Both the position numbers and the translations under genes were made by a program. A DNA stretch of 64,000 bases from Uliginosibacterium gangwonense DSM 18521 (lineage in GTDB: Bacteria; Pseudomonadota; Gammaproteobacteria; Burkholderiales; Rhodocyclaceae), in NCBI RefSeq assembly GCF_000373965.1, contig NZ_KB892863.1, positions 186,001 through 250,000 of the forward strand. The letters are read 5' to 3'. This document shows, in pieces, positions 50,625 to 60,390 of this stretch. Within the stretch, counting starts at the first letter, position 1; each line of letters begins with the position of its first letter. The notes below the pieces were generated by a model. The model ran no database searches, had not been told where the DNA came from, and was given only the letters and a program-made list of their open reading frames with translations.

Positions 50625-50795
50625 ATGAAAACATTAGTTAATTTTATGAAAAAATTTGCCTGCGATGAAGAGGCTGTGACTGCGATTGAGTATGGCTTGA
50701 TCGCAGCGCTGGTTGCGGTGGTGATCATTGCGGCAGTGACTCTCATGGGTACCAAGGTAAGTGACACATTCAATAGTGTTGCCGCAGCGTTGTGA
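50625..50795 (+). CDS. flp: Flp-type pilin (copy 3)
   Basis: A 56-residue Flp pilin, MKTLVNFMKKFACDEEAVTA followed by IEYGLIAALVAVVIIAAVTLMG, with AAGGAG six bases before the ATG. It is the surviving half of duplicated segment B, while its upstream partner is dead. The residue before the mature MTAIEY-like segment is Ala-Val rather than Gly-Val (EEAVTAIEY against EDGVTAIEY), so the cleavage-site Gly is lost. Processing efficiency may therefore differ from copy 2. It lies 24 bases before the prepilin peptidase gene. Confidence 0.87.
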   Translation: MKTLVNFMKKFACDEEAVTAIEYGLIAALVAVVIIAAVTLMGTKVSDTFNSVAAAL

Positions 50796-50819
50796 TCTGC
50801 CTCGGTTAGGAGTGTTTGA

Positions 50820-51389
50820 ATGCCCGCCACCTTACTTGCCTGGATGCTTTTGCCGCTGCTACTTGTGCTGGCGGTTTGGAGTGACATCCTGACGAGAAAG
50901 ATTCCCAATTGGCTGGTGGTGTGTGGATTAATTTCTGGATGTGCATGCAATATCTTTATAACATCCGGTCGCGGGCTGTTTATGGAAGACTCTGGGGGAA
51001 TCGGCTTTGGGCATGCAGTGTTGGGTGTGTTGGTGGGAGGCGCGATTCCCCTGATTTTGTACGCCATGCGTGTGATGGGGGCGGGAGACGTGAAATTGCT
51101 TGCGGCGGTTGGAGCCTTTTTAGGGCCCTGGCAGGTGATTGGCGCCGTGTTGCTCACCTTTCTGAGCGGTGGCGTTCTGGCGTTGTTGGTAGCGTCCGCA
51201 TCAGGCGTGATGACCAGTGTATTGTCAAATCTGCGTTTGATGACACTCTATATGCTTGTTGGCAGGCGCGCCGGATTCAGTATTGGGGATGTTGAGACGA
51301 CAGGTAGGCTCCCCTACGCGGTTGCTATTTTTTGTGGAACAACACTGCAAATTTTGCTTGCTCGCACCTTGATCTGGCCATTTACGTAA
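50820..51389 (+). CDS. cpaA: Prepilin peptidase TadV/CpaA
   Basis: A 189-residue membrane aspartic protease (A24 family, short form without the methylase domain). Catalytic Asp residues lie in WSDILTRKIPN and GAGDVKLL. It cleaves Flp prepilins after the leader Gly. The ATG at 50820 has TAGGAG seven bases upstream. It follows the flp copy 3 gene directly. Confidence 0.92.
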   Translation: MPATLLAWMLLPLLLVLAVWSDILTRKIPNWLVVCGLISGCACNIFITSGRGLFMEDSGGIGFGHAVLGVLVGGAIPLILYAMRVMGAGDVKLLAAVGAFLGPWQVIGAVLLTFLSGGVLALLVASASGVMTSVLSNLRLMTLYMLVGRRAGFSIGDVETTGRLPYAVAIFCGTTLQILLARTLIWPFT

Positions 51390-51500
51390 TATTTTGGGTC
51401 GAGAGGCGCGAGAATAAAATGCAATGGAAGTATGCACGAGGAATGCTGTAGTGCGTTGTCTGGCAGTTCGGCGTGTACTTGACTTCAGGAGAGAATAGTC

Positions 51501-52406
51501 ATGAAAAACGCGCGTAGCATCGTAATGCTCGTAGTGGCGCTGTTGGCGGGGCTTGCTGCTGCGTTGCTTGCTGCCCGGTGGATACAGGAGCAGAGCAGGG
51601 TGGGTGCCGACAAGGTGGCTGTGGCGATGTTGGAGATCCAGCTTGGGTCACGCATCTCACCAGAAGTAGTATCCATGGTGGATTGGCCCAGTGGCAATAT
51701 GCCCGCTGGCGCCTTTCGGGACGCGAAGCTGTTGGACGGCCGGGTAGCTCGCACCAGTATGACTCGTGGCGAACCCATCCTGGAAGGCAAACTTGCGCCT
51801 CAAGGTACCCAGGGTGGATTGTCAGCCGTAGTTGGAGAAGGCAAGCGGGCGATCACTGTGCGTGTCAATGACGTGATTGGTGTGGCGGGTTTTGCCTTAC
51901 CGGGAAACTTTGTAGACATCATGGTCAACACACAGGCCCAGGGCGAAGGTGCTCAAACTAATGACAAGGACCGCTCCATCTCCAAGATCGTACTGGAACA
52001 TATTCTCGTGCTGGCGGTGGCTCAGGAAGCAGGGCGCGATGAGACTAAGCCCAAGGTTGTTAATGCGGTCACGCTCGAAGTCACACCCGATCAGGCTGAG
52101 AAAATCGATTTGGCGAGATCTGTGGGGACGCTTTCACTCGTGTTGCGCAACCAGGTAGATCAGGTGCCCACGCTGACAATAGGCGCCACCAAAGAAAGTT
52201 TGCTGGGGCTGCCTGCTCAATCGGCGCCTGCAGTAGCTGCGTCTGCACCTACGGCCCTCGAGAAAGCTGCGCCTACACATAAGACTGCGAATAAGCTGGC
52301 CCGAAAGAGTAAAGCGCCTAGTGCTGCCAAGTCTTCAGCGCCTCCACCGCGTGGTGATTGTGTAGAGGTGATTCGCGGAACCAGCAGAACCACCGAGTGT
52401 TTCTGA
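51501..52406 (+). CDS. cpaB: Flp pilus assembly protein CpaB/RcpC
   Basis: A 301-residue protein with an N-terminal membrane anchor (SIVMLVVALLAGLAAALLAA), a SAF domain (LEIQLGSRISPEVVSMVDWP, about 48-110) and the CpaB-specific middle domain (RAITVRVNDVIGVAGFALPG). A Lys/Ala/Pro-rich tail follows. It works in the periplasm with the secretin. It is separated from cpaA by 110 bases that may contain a promoter. Confidence 0.93.
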   Translation: MKNARSIVMLVVALLAGLAAALLAARWIQEQSRVGADKVAVAMLEIQLGSRISPEVVSMVDWPSGNMPAGAFRDAKLLDGRVARTSMTRGEPILEGKLAPQGTQGGLSAVVGEGKRAITVRVNDVIGVAGFALPGNFVDIMVNTQAQGEGAQTNDKDRSISKIVLEHILVLAVAQEAGRDETKPKVVNAVTLEVTPDQAEKIDLARSVGTLSLVLRNQVDQVPTLTIGATKESLLGLPAQSAPAVAASAPTALEKAAPTHKTANKLARKSKAPSAAKSSAPPPRGDCVEVIRGTSRTTECF

Positions 52407-52440
52407 TTCCCAGGCATCGTAATGATCGGGAGGTAACACA

Positions 52441-54141
52441 ATGAAACCCACAGTATTCCAGTTACGAGCCTTGGTCATGCTAACTGCATCAGTGTTTGCA
52501 TGTTCCAGTGTGATGGCTGCACCCACCAGTACATCCAAAACGGCAAAAGCGCCAGTCGTGGCCTCTTCTGCAGCGGGTAGCCCGCCCTGCAATCAGGTTG
52601 AGGTGGGGGCTGTAGTACGGTTGTCGGTCGGTAAATCCACGTTGATTAGGCCGCCTTTGCCTGTTGCCCGTATGCTTTTGGGAAACCCCCAGAATACGCC
52701 TGCAGCGCGCCCTAGCGAGGCAATCAAGTTTGATGATGGCAAATCTGGCATGCTGGTGCAGCAACACCCCGTGAATACGGGGGCGGCTGATCTGGATGTG
52801 CTGCTGCTGAGCCCTACTGAAATCTATCTATTGGGCAAAACTGTCGGCTCAACTAATATTATTTTGCTGGACCGCGCAGGCCGGTGCACCATGATCGATG
52901 TCGTGGTGGGAATCGATACTGCAAGCCTGAACGCTTCGCTCAAAGAAATTCTGCCTGGCGAAAATGACATCAAAATCACATCGGCGGCCGACTCATTGGT
53001 TGTGTCTGGTGTGGTGAGTGATAGCGTGGTAGTCGAACGCGTAATGGACATTGCCAGCGCATATGTTCGAGAGCAGTCTGCGGGCGCTACAGGCGGGACC
53101 AGCCGCATCATCAATTTAATGGAGGTCAAAGCCCCGCAGCAAGTGATGCTGGAGGTGAAGGTGGCTGAGATATCCAAGTCTCTGCTGGATCAGTTTGGCA
53201 TCAATTTCTCTCGCGCATATTCTCCCGCCGATGGTTCAATGGTGCGTTTCCTCACTGGACTTTTTGGGGGTAAGGGGCTGCTGACGGGGCAGATCTCTGG
53301 TACCACGGGCGGTACGGTAGGTTTGGGCTTGGTTGGGTCAGTAACCAGTAATGGCACTACCGTGGGCAATACGATCCCGGCGGGGTCCGCCAGTATTGGC
53401 GGATCATCAATCACCCTACCGATCCTGGCGGGCAAGAATGCCACCACGATCAGCTCTGACGCACAAAAGCAGGACGGCCTGGTCAAAATTCTTGCTGAAC
53501 CAACTGTGATGGCAATCAGTGGTCAGGAAGGCAGCTTCCTGGCTGGCGGGAAGATTTTTATCCCGGTGTCCAACAATAATGGTTCGGGTGGAACGAGCAT
53601 TACGTTGGAGGAAAAGGAGTTCGGGGTAAGCCTCAAGTTCACCCCCACAGTATTGGCTGGCGGACGGATCAACCTGAAAGTCAATCCCGAAGTCTCAGAG
53701 TTGAGTTCGCAAGGTATAGCGATTACTGCGACGAATGTATCTGGTACTTCAATCCTGCCAGCATTTACGACCCGCCGGGCATCGACGACGGTGCAATTGC
53801 TGGATGGGCAGAGCTTCGCAATTGGTGGGTTGATGAAGAATAACGTCTCATCTAGCATCACCGCGTTCCCCTTCCTAGGTGAGTTACCTATCATTGGGGC
53901 CCTGTTCCGCAGTACCAGTTTCCAGAATGATCGCTCGGAACTCGTGTTCGTGGTAACACCCCATCTGGTCAAACCTTTGTCGCCCGACTACGTGTTGCCA
54001 ACTGATGCGTATTCTGAGCCCTCCCGTTACGACATGATCATGAACGGCAAGCTCGAAGGGCGAAGCCCAGCGGCGCACCAACCTGAGGACCGTACCCCCA
54101 CGAATCCCCCCCCCGTGCAAGGCGGTTTTGAAGTGAAGTAA
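52441..54141 (+). CDS. cpaC: Flp pilus secretin CpaC/RcpA
   Basis: A 566-residue outer-membrane secretin. The signal peptide ends SSVMAAP. An N-terminal pilus-secretin domain and a BON-like region lead to the GspD/PilQ secretin core (EVKVAEISKSLLDQFGINF...LVKILAEPTVMAISGQEGSF...). The C-terminal signature FPFLGELPIIGALFRS and VVTPHLVKP are typical. It forms the pore for the Flp pilus and starts 34 bases after cpaB. Confidence 0.95.
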   Translation: MKPTVFQLRALVMLTASVFACSSVMAAPTSTSKTAKAPVVASSAAGSPPCNQVEVGAVVRLSVGKSTLIRPPLPVARMLLGNPQNTPAARPSEAIKFDDGKSGMLVQQHPVNTGAADLDVLLLSPTEIYLLGKTVGSTNIILLDRAGRCTMIDVVVGIDTASLNASLKEILPGENDIKITSAADSLVVSGVVSDSVVVERVMDIASAYVREQSAGATGGTSRIINLMEVKAPQQVMLEVKVAEISKSLLDQFGINFSRAYSPADGSMVRFLTGLFGGKGLLTGQISGTTGGTVGLGLVGSVTSNGTTVGNTIPAGSASIGGSSITLPILAGKNATTISSDAQKQDGLVKILAEPTVMAISGQEGSFLAGGKIFIPVSNNNGSGGTSITLEEKEFGVSLKFTPTVLAGGRINLKVNPEVSELSSQGIAITATNVSGTSILPAFTTRRASTTVQLLDGQSFAIGGLMKNNVSSSITAFPFLGELPIIGALFRSTSFQNDRSELVFVVTPHLVKPLSPDYVLPTDAYSEPSRYDMIMNGKLEGRSPAAHQPEDRTPTNPPPVQGGFEVK

Positions 54142-54157
54142 ACATGAGGAGTGGAAC

Positions 54158-54457
54158 ATGAAATCACTTTGCATACTTGTTCTCGTCACAACGTGCGGCG
54201 TCATAGGTCTTACGGGATGCGTGGCGACCACCACCCCACGGACGGATGCGCAGTTGGGCGAAGCCTTGAGTCTGATCAAGGCCCAGCAGGTTCTTGATCC
54301 GATGGCTTCGCGCAATACCGCCCCCGTATCTGGGATGGATGGAAAATCCGCAAAAGGTGCCATGGAGCGCTACCATGAAAGCTTCACAAAACCATCGGGT
54401 GAGCCAAGCACACCTTCATTCATGATTGGCGTAGGTACTGGCACATCTGCAAAATAG
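54158..54457 (+). CDS. Small tad-locus lipoprotein
   Basis: A 99-residue protein with a lipoprotein signal; the lipobox LTGC puts the lipidated Cys at residue 21. The short hydrophilic rest includes DGKSAKGAMERYHESF. It lies between the secretin and TadG genes, where other betaproteobacterial tad loci carry a small lipoprotein (CpaD/RcpB-like position). A pilotin-like role for the secretin is plausible, but no direct motif supports it. Confidence 0.75.
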   Translation: MKSLCILVLVTTCGVIGLTGCVATTTPRTDAQLGEALSLIKAQQVLDPMASRNTAPVSGMDGKSAKGAMERYHESFTKPSGEPSTPSFMIGVGTGTSAK

Positions 54458-54473
54458 AGGTAGAGAAGGTCAT

Positions 54474-55745
54474 ATGGCAAACCATCTACAGGAAAGGCGC
54501 AGACAGTGTGGCGCGGTTGCCATCATCGTGGGTTTGGCGATGCTGGTAATGGTGGGCATGGCCGGGCTGGTATTCGATCTTGGGCGCCTGTATGTCAATC
54601 GAAGTGAATTGCAAACGGCTGCGGATGCCTGCGCACTTGCAGCAGCGGCAGAACTGGTTTGCGATACAAGCGTTGCGGGAAGTTGCACCTCCGCCTATCT
54701 TCTGAATGCTGAAAACGCGGGCATGATTACTGCCGCACGCAACAAACGTGATTTCCAATCTATTGACATTACAATCAGTTCCAGTGACGTAAAATTCAAT
54801 ACGGTATTGGCTCCCAACTCCACCTACCTCTCGCGTACTGGTGGAGCCAGTGCCGCCTCAAAATTTGCGATGTGTACGGCACACGCGACCGGGATCGTCC
54901 CCTGGTTTATGGGCGCTTTAGGGGCTGGTGCTTCCAACGTTCAGGCTTATGCCGTGGCTACAATCGGCTCTGCCCAAAGTTTTTGCAATGCAGCCCCCGT
55001 TGGTGTTTGCATGAAGCCTGCTTCTTCTGCTCCAAACTATGGTTATAGCCTGGGTGAATGGATTAGTTCCAACTTCACCTCCAATGGCAACAACGACAAT
55101 GTGACAGGAGGGTTTAAGTGGGTTGACTTTACCCCCAATGCAGGGGGAAACAATGAAATCCGCGACCAGTTGGCAGGAAGCGGTTCGGTGTGTGGCATCC
55201 AGATTGGCAGCAATGTGCAACAACCTGGTGCGCAACAAGGCGCAAAGTCTGCTTACAACACTCGTTTCGGCCTGTACCCAAATGGAGCGAACGCCTATAC
55301 CCCCGCGACGGCACCGCCGGATCGCACCGGCTACGCGTATCCGAACAAGGTGCCCGGAAGCCCGGTGATTGGCATTGGCACCAGCGCAATGAGCGATTAC
55401 ATCAGTCGGCAACAGAGCAATACGCCATTCATTAGTGCACAGTATGGCGTCTCCGGGCCTGGGGGAAACATTTCTGGCAACGTCTCACCAGCAAGTGACT
55501 ACAAAAATTATGGTGCCGAGCGGCGCTTGCTGACTGTGCCCATTGTAGATTGCAGTGCCGGTAATACCGTACCTATTGTCGATATGGGGTGTGTGTTAAT
55601 GCTTAATCCCATGTCAAACGGTGCAAATGGAACAATTTATTTGGAATATCGTGGAAACGCTGCTTCGCCTGGTAGCCCTTGTAGAAGCAGCGGAGTTCCA
55701 GGTAGTGGTGGTTCGGGGCCATTGGTTCCTACGCTTGTACAGTGA
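54474..55745 (+). CDS. tadG: TadG-like pilus assembly protein
   Basis: A 423-residue protein with an N-terminal prepilin-like helix (GAVAIIVGLAMLVMVGMAGLV) and the adjoining TadG_N pattern DLGRLYVNRSELQTAADACA. The long C-terminal part is Gly/Asn/Ser-rich with several Cys, and no von Willebrand MIDAS motif was recognised. TadG-type proteins are envelope components needed for Flp pilus assembly. It lies 16 bases after the lipoprotein gene. Confidence 0.88.
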   Translation: MANHLQERRRQCGAVAIIVGLAMLVMVGMAGLVFDLGRLYVNRSELQTAADACALAAAAELVCDTSVAGSCTSAYLLNAENAGMITAARNKRDFQSIDITISSSDVKFNTVLAPNSTYLSRTGGASAASKFAMCTAHATGIVPWFMGALGAGASNVQAYAVATIGSAQSFCNAAPVGVCMKPASSAPNYGYSLGEWISSNFTSNGNNDNVTGGFKWVDFTPNAGGNNEIRDQLAGSGSVCGIQIGSNVQQPGAQQGAKSAYNTRFGLYPNGANAYTPATAPPDRTGYAYPNKVPGSPVIGIGTSAMSDYISRQQSNTPFISAQYGVSGPGGNISGNVSPASDYKNYGAERRLLTVPIVDCSAGNTVPIVDMGCVLMLNPMSNGANGTIYLEYRGNAASPGSPCRSSGVPGSGGSGPLVPTLVQ

Positions 55746-55754
55746 GGAGTGATC

Positions 55755-56207
55755 ATGCTGAAACCACACTATGAACGTGGTGCAGCGGTGGTGGAGTTTG
55801 CAATCTTGCTCCCTCTGCTGCTCGTCATGGCTTTTGGCATTACCGAATACGGTAGGGCCATCTACCAATATGACACACTGACCAAATCGGTGCGTAGCGC
55901 TTCGCGTTATCTAAGCCAATATGCGCCAGGTGATGCAGGCAGTATTGGCGCTGCGCAGTGCTTGGCACTATATGGTAATACAGGCTGTACAGGAACCGTG
56001 GTGGTGCCAGGGCTTACCGCATCAATGATCTCTGTGTGTGATTCGGTGAGTTGCGCAGGTTCGAATCTGAATCAGCAGACGGGCAGCGGAACGGTGAATC
56101 TGGTTACCGTGACGATCAGCGGATATCACTTCAACTCGTTGGTGCCGTTATTGTTATCAAGTATTACATTTGGAAGTATCAGTGCAACGATGAGGCAAGT
56201 GTTATGA
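55755..56207 (+). CDS. tadE: TadE-like minor pseudopilin (first)
   Basis: A 150-residue TadE-family pseudopilin with an RGAAVVEFAILLPLLLVMAFG prepilin-like helix; the Glu at +5-like position is present in VVEFA. The Cys-containing periplasmic domain follows. The ATG at 55755 has GAGGAG upstream; a GTG at 55749 is an alternative. Its stop overlaps the next gene by four bases. Confidence 0.88.
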   Translation: MLKPHYERGAAVVEFAILLPLLLVMAFGITEYGRAIYQYDTLTKSVRSASRYLSQYAPGDAGSIGAAQCLALYGNTGCTGTVVVPGLTASMISVCDSVSCAGSNLNQQTGSGTVNLVTVTISGYHFNSLVPLLLSSITFGSISATMRQVL

Positions 56208-56653
56208 AAAACCATGCACCCAATTTCAGGCGCCATGTCGGTGGCGCAGCGGTGATTGAGTTTGCCCTGGTTGCCAGCCTCTTCTTTATGCTGATGATTG
56301 GTATCATCGAATTAGCACGGGTGATGTTCTATTGGAACACCGCAACAGAGCTGACCCGGATGGGCGCACGCATTGCTGCAGTATGTGATATCGACGCGGG
56401 TGTCGTTGCCGACAAGGTCTCTGGCTTTTACCCATTGATTCCGCGAGACAAAGTGCAACTCAGTTATTCTCCGCAAGGTTGCAATCTTAGTTCCTGTGCG
56501 GAAGTCACCGTTAGCGTTGCCTCAGGCGTTGCGATCAACACCATGATTCCGTTTTTGTCACTCAACCTGAGTTTGCCGGAATTTAGAACGACGCTGCCAC
56601 GGGAAAGTCTGCAAAGTACATTTGGTGGAGTGGCAAATCCAGTATGTAGTTAA
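56204..56653 (+). CDS. TadE/TadF-like minor pseudopilin (second)
   Basis: A 149-residue pseudopilin with GGAAVIEFALVASLFFMLMIG and a short Cys-containing periplasmic domain. The ATG at 56204 overlaps the tadE stop (ATGA), implying translational coupling. With TadE it corresponds to the TadE/TadF pair processed by the same peptidase as Flp. Confidence 0.88.
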   Translation: MKNHAPNFRRHVGGAAVIEFALVASLFFMLMIGIIELARVMFYWNTATELTRMGARIAAVCDIDAGVVADKVSGFYPLIPRDKVQLSYSPQGCNLSSCAEVTVSVASGVAINTMIPFLSLNLSLPEFRTTLPRESLQSTFGGVANPVCS

Positions 56654-56700
56654 TCTGTCGATACAGGCTTACGTTGTTTAGCTAGGAAATAGAACCTCTT

Positions 56701-57864
56701 ATGAGAATAAAAATTCTCTCCGATAACAATGAACGGTTTAACAAAATCCGCTTGGCCGTTCTTGATCAGGATTCTTCCGCTGAAGTTTCGGGAGGGCTTT
56801 GGCATGTTGATGAGTTACCTGCTTTCATAGATGGTTCCGGCCCCGATGTCTTGATTGTTGATGGTGCAACAGCAAAGGATATGCCTGCTTTGGAAGCCTT
56901 GGGTCAGCGACGCCCAGATCTTGAGCTTGTGCTGATCTCAGAAGAAGTTTCGGCTGATTTCCTGATGCGCGCTATGCGCGCAGGTGTGCGCGAAGTGATT
57001 CCGACTTCAATGGTCAAAGACAGCTTACAGGAGGCCATTGGTCGTATCCAGCTCAAGCGTTCTCAGATGCAGAGTACGCGTAGCGATGGTAAGGTTCTGT
57101 CATTTCTCTCCTGCAAAGGTGGGAGTGGAGCTACCTTTATCGCAGCGAACCTTGCCTATTCACTGGCTGCCGGGCAGGGGAAACGGGTGGCGTTGATTGA
57201 TTTGAATCTGCAGTTTGGGGATGCCGCGATGTTTGTGTCAGACCAGCGGCCACCAAGCAATATTGCAGAGGTATGTCGTGAGATCCGTCGTTTGGATGCT
57301 TCTTTTCTCCGCGCAGCCATGCTTGAGGTAACACCTGATTTCCATGTGTTGGCGGCACCTGATGATCCTTCGCATGCGCCAGATGTAAAAGCTGAACATG
57401 TTGAGTCGATTATTCGTCTTGCCTGTAGAAATTATGATTTTGTCGTTGTAGATGTGGCTCGCTCGCTGGATGCATTGAGTCTCCAGGCGCTGGATATGTC
57501 CGATATGATTTTTATGGTGGCTCAGCTAACACTGCCATTTGTTCGAGATAGCAAACGTTTGATCAATATTTTCCATTCATTGGAATATCCATCAAGCCGC
57601 ATTCGACTGGTCGTAAATCGCTATGTCAAAGGAGGGGAAATAACTTTAGCTGACCTGGAGAGAACAGTTGGGCAAAAGGTCTTCAAAAGTGTCCCCAATA
57701 GTTATATGGCTGCAGCCTCTTCAGTCAATCTTGGAATTCCAATTGTCAAGGGGCAACGGACTGATTCGATCAGCAAAGCTTTGATTGAATTAGCTCAAGA
57801 TCTTGGTCAAAGGACAGAAGTGAGATCTGAGCGGAGTGGATGGCTATCACACATTTTTTCATGA
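56701..57864 (+). CDS. tadZ: Pilus localisation ATPase TadZ/CpaE
   Basis: A 387-residue protein with a receiver-like N-terminal domain (residues 1-120) and a MinD/ParA-type domain. The P-loop is the atypical KGGSGAT (139-145), usual for CpaE/TadZ, and is followed by VALIDLNLQFGD. It places the tad machine at its cellular site. The gene starts 47 bases after the second TadE gene. Confidence 0.92.
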   Translation: MRIKILSDNNERFNKIRLAVLDQDSSAEVSGGLWHVDELPAFIDGSGPDVLIVDGATAKDMPALEALGQRRPDLELVLISEEVSADFLMRAMRAGVREVIPTSMVKDSLQEAIGRIQLKRSQMQSTRSDGKVLSFLSCKGGSGATFIAANLAYSLAAGQGKRVALIDLNLQFGDAAMFVSDQRPPSNIAEVCREIRRLDASFLRAAMLEVTPDFHVLAAPDDPSHAPDVKAEHVESIIRLACRNYDFVVVDVARSLDALSLQALDMSDMIFMVAQLTLPFVRDSKRLINIFHSLEYPSSRIRLVVNRYVKGGEITLADLERTVGQKVFKSVPNSYMAAASSVNLGIPIVKGQRTDSISKALIELAQDLGQRTEVRSERSGWLSHIFS

Positions 57865-57968
57865 GTAGATGCTATAAATATATTATAGATGTGTGGAGTG
57901 TAGTTAAGCGTTCGTGACATGTTCGGTCACAAGTAAGTTCTAGAACACGAATGAAGATGGAGGTCGAC

Positions 57969-59336
57969 GTGTCACTCAGAGAACGGCTCGAATCGGTCAA
58001 CAGTACAAGTACAACCCCCAGTGCTGAGGCCGCTACCTCAAGGACGGCGATTGCACGTAGTAATCAGGCCTATCAGGAACTAAAAAGCCATTTGCATAAG
58101 GTCCTTCTTGATCGCATTGATTTGGAAGCGATGGAGAAGCTGACTCCTGACCGCTTGCTTGCAGAACTGCGTAGCATGGTCGAGAGCTTACTGCAAGCGG
58201 AGAATATTGTCGTCAACGAAATAGAGCGACGTAGCTTGGTGCGGGATATCCAGTACGAGATGATGGGGTTGGGACCATTGGAGCCGTTGCTCTCCGATAA
58301 CACGGTATCGGATATTCTTGTCAACAATGCTCACCAAGTGTATGTGGAAAGGGCAGGGCGGATTGAGCTGACAGATGTGACCTTTGTCAATGATGCACAT
58401 TTGATGAAGATCATCGATAAGATTGTCTCCAGGGTTGGACGGCGCATTGATGAATCCAGCCCGATGGTTGATGCACGATTACCGGATGGTTCACGGGTTA
58501 ATGCCATCGTCCCGCCTCTTGCGCTAGATGGTCCGGTTTTATCCATACGGCGGTTTGCTTCAATACCGCTGACCATGAATAACTTGGTGGAATATAAGAC
58601 GCTGGTGCCAGAGATGGCTGAATTACTTGCGGGGCTAACTCGTGCAAAAATCAACATTTTGATCTCGGGTGGCACAGGGAGTGGCAAGACAACCTTGTTG
58701 AACATTCTTTCAAGTTATATACCTGATAACGAACGAATTATTACGATTGAGGATGCTGCAGAATTGCAGCTACAGCAACCGCATGTTGTTCGCCTGGAAA
58801 CTCGACCTTCAAATATTGAAGGCAAGGGTGAGGTTACGCAAAGAGCATTAGTCAGAAACTCTCTTCGCATGAGACCAGATCGGATTATTCTTGGCGAAGT
58901 GCGGGGAGCAGAAGCATTCGATATGCTGCAAGCCATGAATACCGGACATGAGGGGTCCATGAGCACAGTTCATGCCAACTCGAGCCGTGACGCATTAATG
59001 CGTCTGGAGAACATGTTGGGGATGGCCGGGCTGAACTCAACGCCAAAGGTGATGCGTGCACAAATAGCTTCAGCAATCAATATTGTGGTGCAGGTTGCCA
59101 GGCTGTCTGATGGGAAACGTAAGGTCATTGGTCTGCAGGAGGTCACCGGTATGGAAGGTGACATGATCACGATGCAGGAGATATTCAGTTTCCGCCAAAC
59201 GGGCGTTTCAGAAACGGGTGTTGTCCAGGGATATTTTTCAGCAAGTGGTGTACGCCCTAAATTTGGCGAACGACTGCGTGCGCATGGCATTTTGCTTGCC
59301 GACTCGTTGTTTGACCCCAGTCGTCGCTATGAATAA
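57969..59336 (+). CDS. tadA: Flp pilus motor ATPase TadA/CpaF
   Basis: A type II/IV secretion ATPase of about 455 residues, driving both extension and retraction of Flp pili. Walker A GGTGSGKT is at about residue 235, followed by the Asp box ([11 protein letters not shown]), Walker B (IILGEVRG) and His box ([12 protein letters not shown]). GTG at 57969 is preferred because GGAGG lies five bases upstream; in-frame ATGs at 57951 and 57957 have no ribosome-binding site but would add only six or four residues. Confidence 0.95.
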   Translation: MSLRERLESVNSTSTTPSAEAATSRTAIARSNQAYQELKSHLHKVLLDRIDLEAMEKLTPDRLLAELRSMVESLLQAENIVVNEIERRSLVRDIQYEMMGLGPLEPLLSDNTVSDILVNNAHQVYVERAGRIELTDVTFVNDAHLMKIIDKIVSRVGRRIDESSPMVDARLPDGSRVNAIVPPLALDGPVLSIRRFASIPLTMNNLVEYKTLVPEMAELLAGLTRAKINILISGGTGSGKTTLLNILSSYIPDNERIITIEDAAELQLQQPHVVRLETRPSNIEGKGEVTQRALVRNSLRMRPDRIILGEVRGAEAFDMLQAMNTGHEGSMSTVHANSSRDALMRLENMLGMAGLNSTPKVMRAQIASAINIVVQVARLSDGKRKVIGLQEVTGMEGDMITMQEIFSFRQTGVSETGVVQGYFSASGVRPKFGERLRAHGILLADSLFDPSRRYE

Positions 59337-59361
59337 GATCGCAAATTGATGAGGAGGGCGG

Positions 59362-60342
59362 ATGATGGTTGATGTTGTCTTCCTGATGTTTAGCGTTGCT
59401 GTTTTCATTGCGGTTGTCGTTGGGCTTGAAGGCGGCTTTTTATGGTGGAACTCCACGCGAGGCCCAGAGGCGCGTCGCATTGAACGTCGCTTGCGGGCCG
59501 CTTCGGCTGGAACTCATGGACAAATCCAGCTGTCGATACTCAAGCAGCGTGTGCTAAGCGAGTCTGCTGGCCTGGAGCGGCTATTATTGCTCCTGCCTAG
59601 AATTCATCGTCTTGATCGGGTATTGGTTCAATCTGGATTATCTCTTTCGGTAGGGGATTTTCTAGGGATATCCTTAATGCTATTTGGGTTTGGTTTGTTT
59701 TCAATGCTATTTATGGGGCGCGGTGTTCCATTTGCCATCTTGCTGGGGATTGGCTTGGCAACCTTGCCGACATGGCATGTGCTTCAATCGCGTTCGCATC
59801 GTTTACTACTGGTTGAAAATCAGTTGCCAGACGCCATTGACATGATAGCGCGCGCGCTACGCGCAGGCCATGCATTTCCAACCGCCCTGCAAATGGTGGG
59901 GGAGGAGATGAGTGCACCGGTTGGTACGGAATTCCGCGTGTTGTTTGATGAGATCAATTACGGTGTTTCGGTGCATGACGCGATGCTCAACCTCTTGTCG
60001 CGTATACCAAGCACGGACCTGCGGTATCTGGTTGTTGCCGTTTTAATACAGCGCGAAACAGGTGGGAATCTGGCTGAATTGCTGGACAACATCAGTACAA
60101 TCATTCGCTCACGCATTAGATTGATGGGCGAAGTTCGTACCCTGTCAGCAGAAGGCCGTATGTCTGCCTGGATTCTTTCGTTGCTGCCATTTGCTGCGGG
60201 TATGACTGTTCATTTGATCAATCCTGGTTTTCTGGAAGTTCTGTGGACGGATCCTTTCGGACTAAGACTAGTTTATGGCGCATTGTCCCTAATGGCATTT
60301 GGGATTTGGTGGATGACCCGTATCATCAAAATTCGGGTGTGA
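59362..60342 (+). CDS. tadB: Flp pilus inner-membrane platform protein TadB
   Basis: A 326-residue protein of the T2SS-F family with an N-terminal helix, a cytoplasmic region, then the conserved LPDAIDMIARALRAGHAFPTAL segment and two C-terminal helices. It forms the platform with TadC. GAGGAGG precedes the ATG at 59362. Confidence 0.93.
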   Translation: MMVDVVFLMFSVAVFIAVVVGLEGGFLWWNSTRGPEARRIERRLRAASAGTHGQIQLSILKQRVLSESAGLERLLLLLPRIHRLDRVLVQSGLSLSVGDFLGISLMLFGFGLFSMLFMGRGVPFAILLGIGLATLPTWHVLQSRSHRLLLVENQLPDAIDMIARALRAGHAFPTALQMVGEEMSAPVGTEFRVLFDEINYGVSVHDAMLNLLSRIPSTDLRYLVVAVLIQRETGGNLAELLDNISTIIRSRIRLMGEVRTLSAEGRMSAWILSLLPFAAGMTVHLINPGFLEVLWTDPFGLRLVYGALSLMAFGIWWMTRIIKIRV

Positions 60343-60390
60343 TGGAGAGATTTGTCGCCAAACATCAGGCCACTGAAGGAGATTATCATC

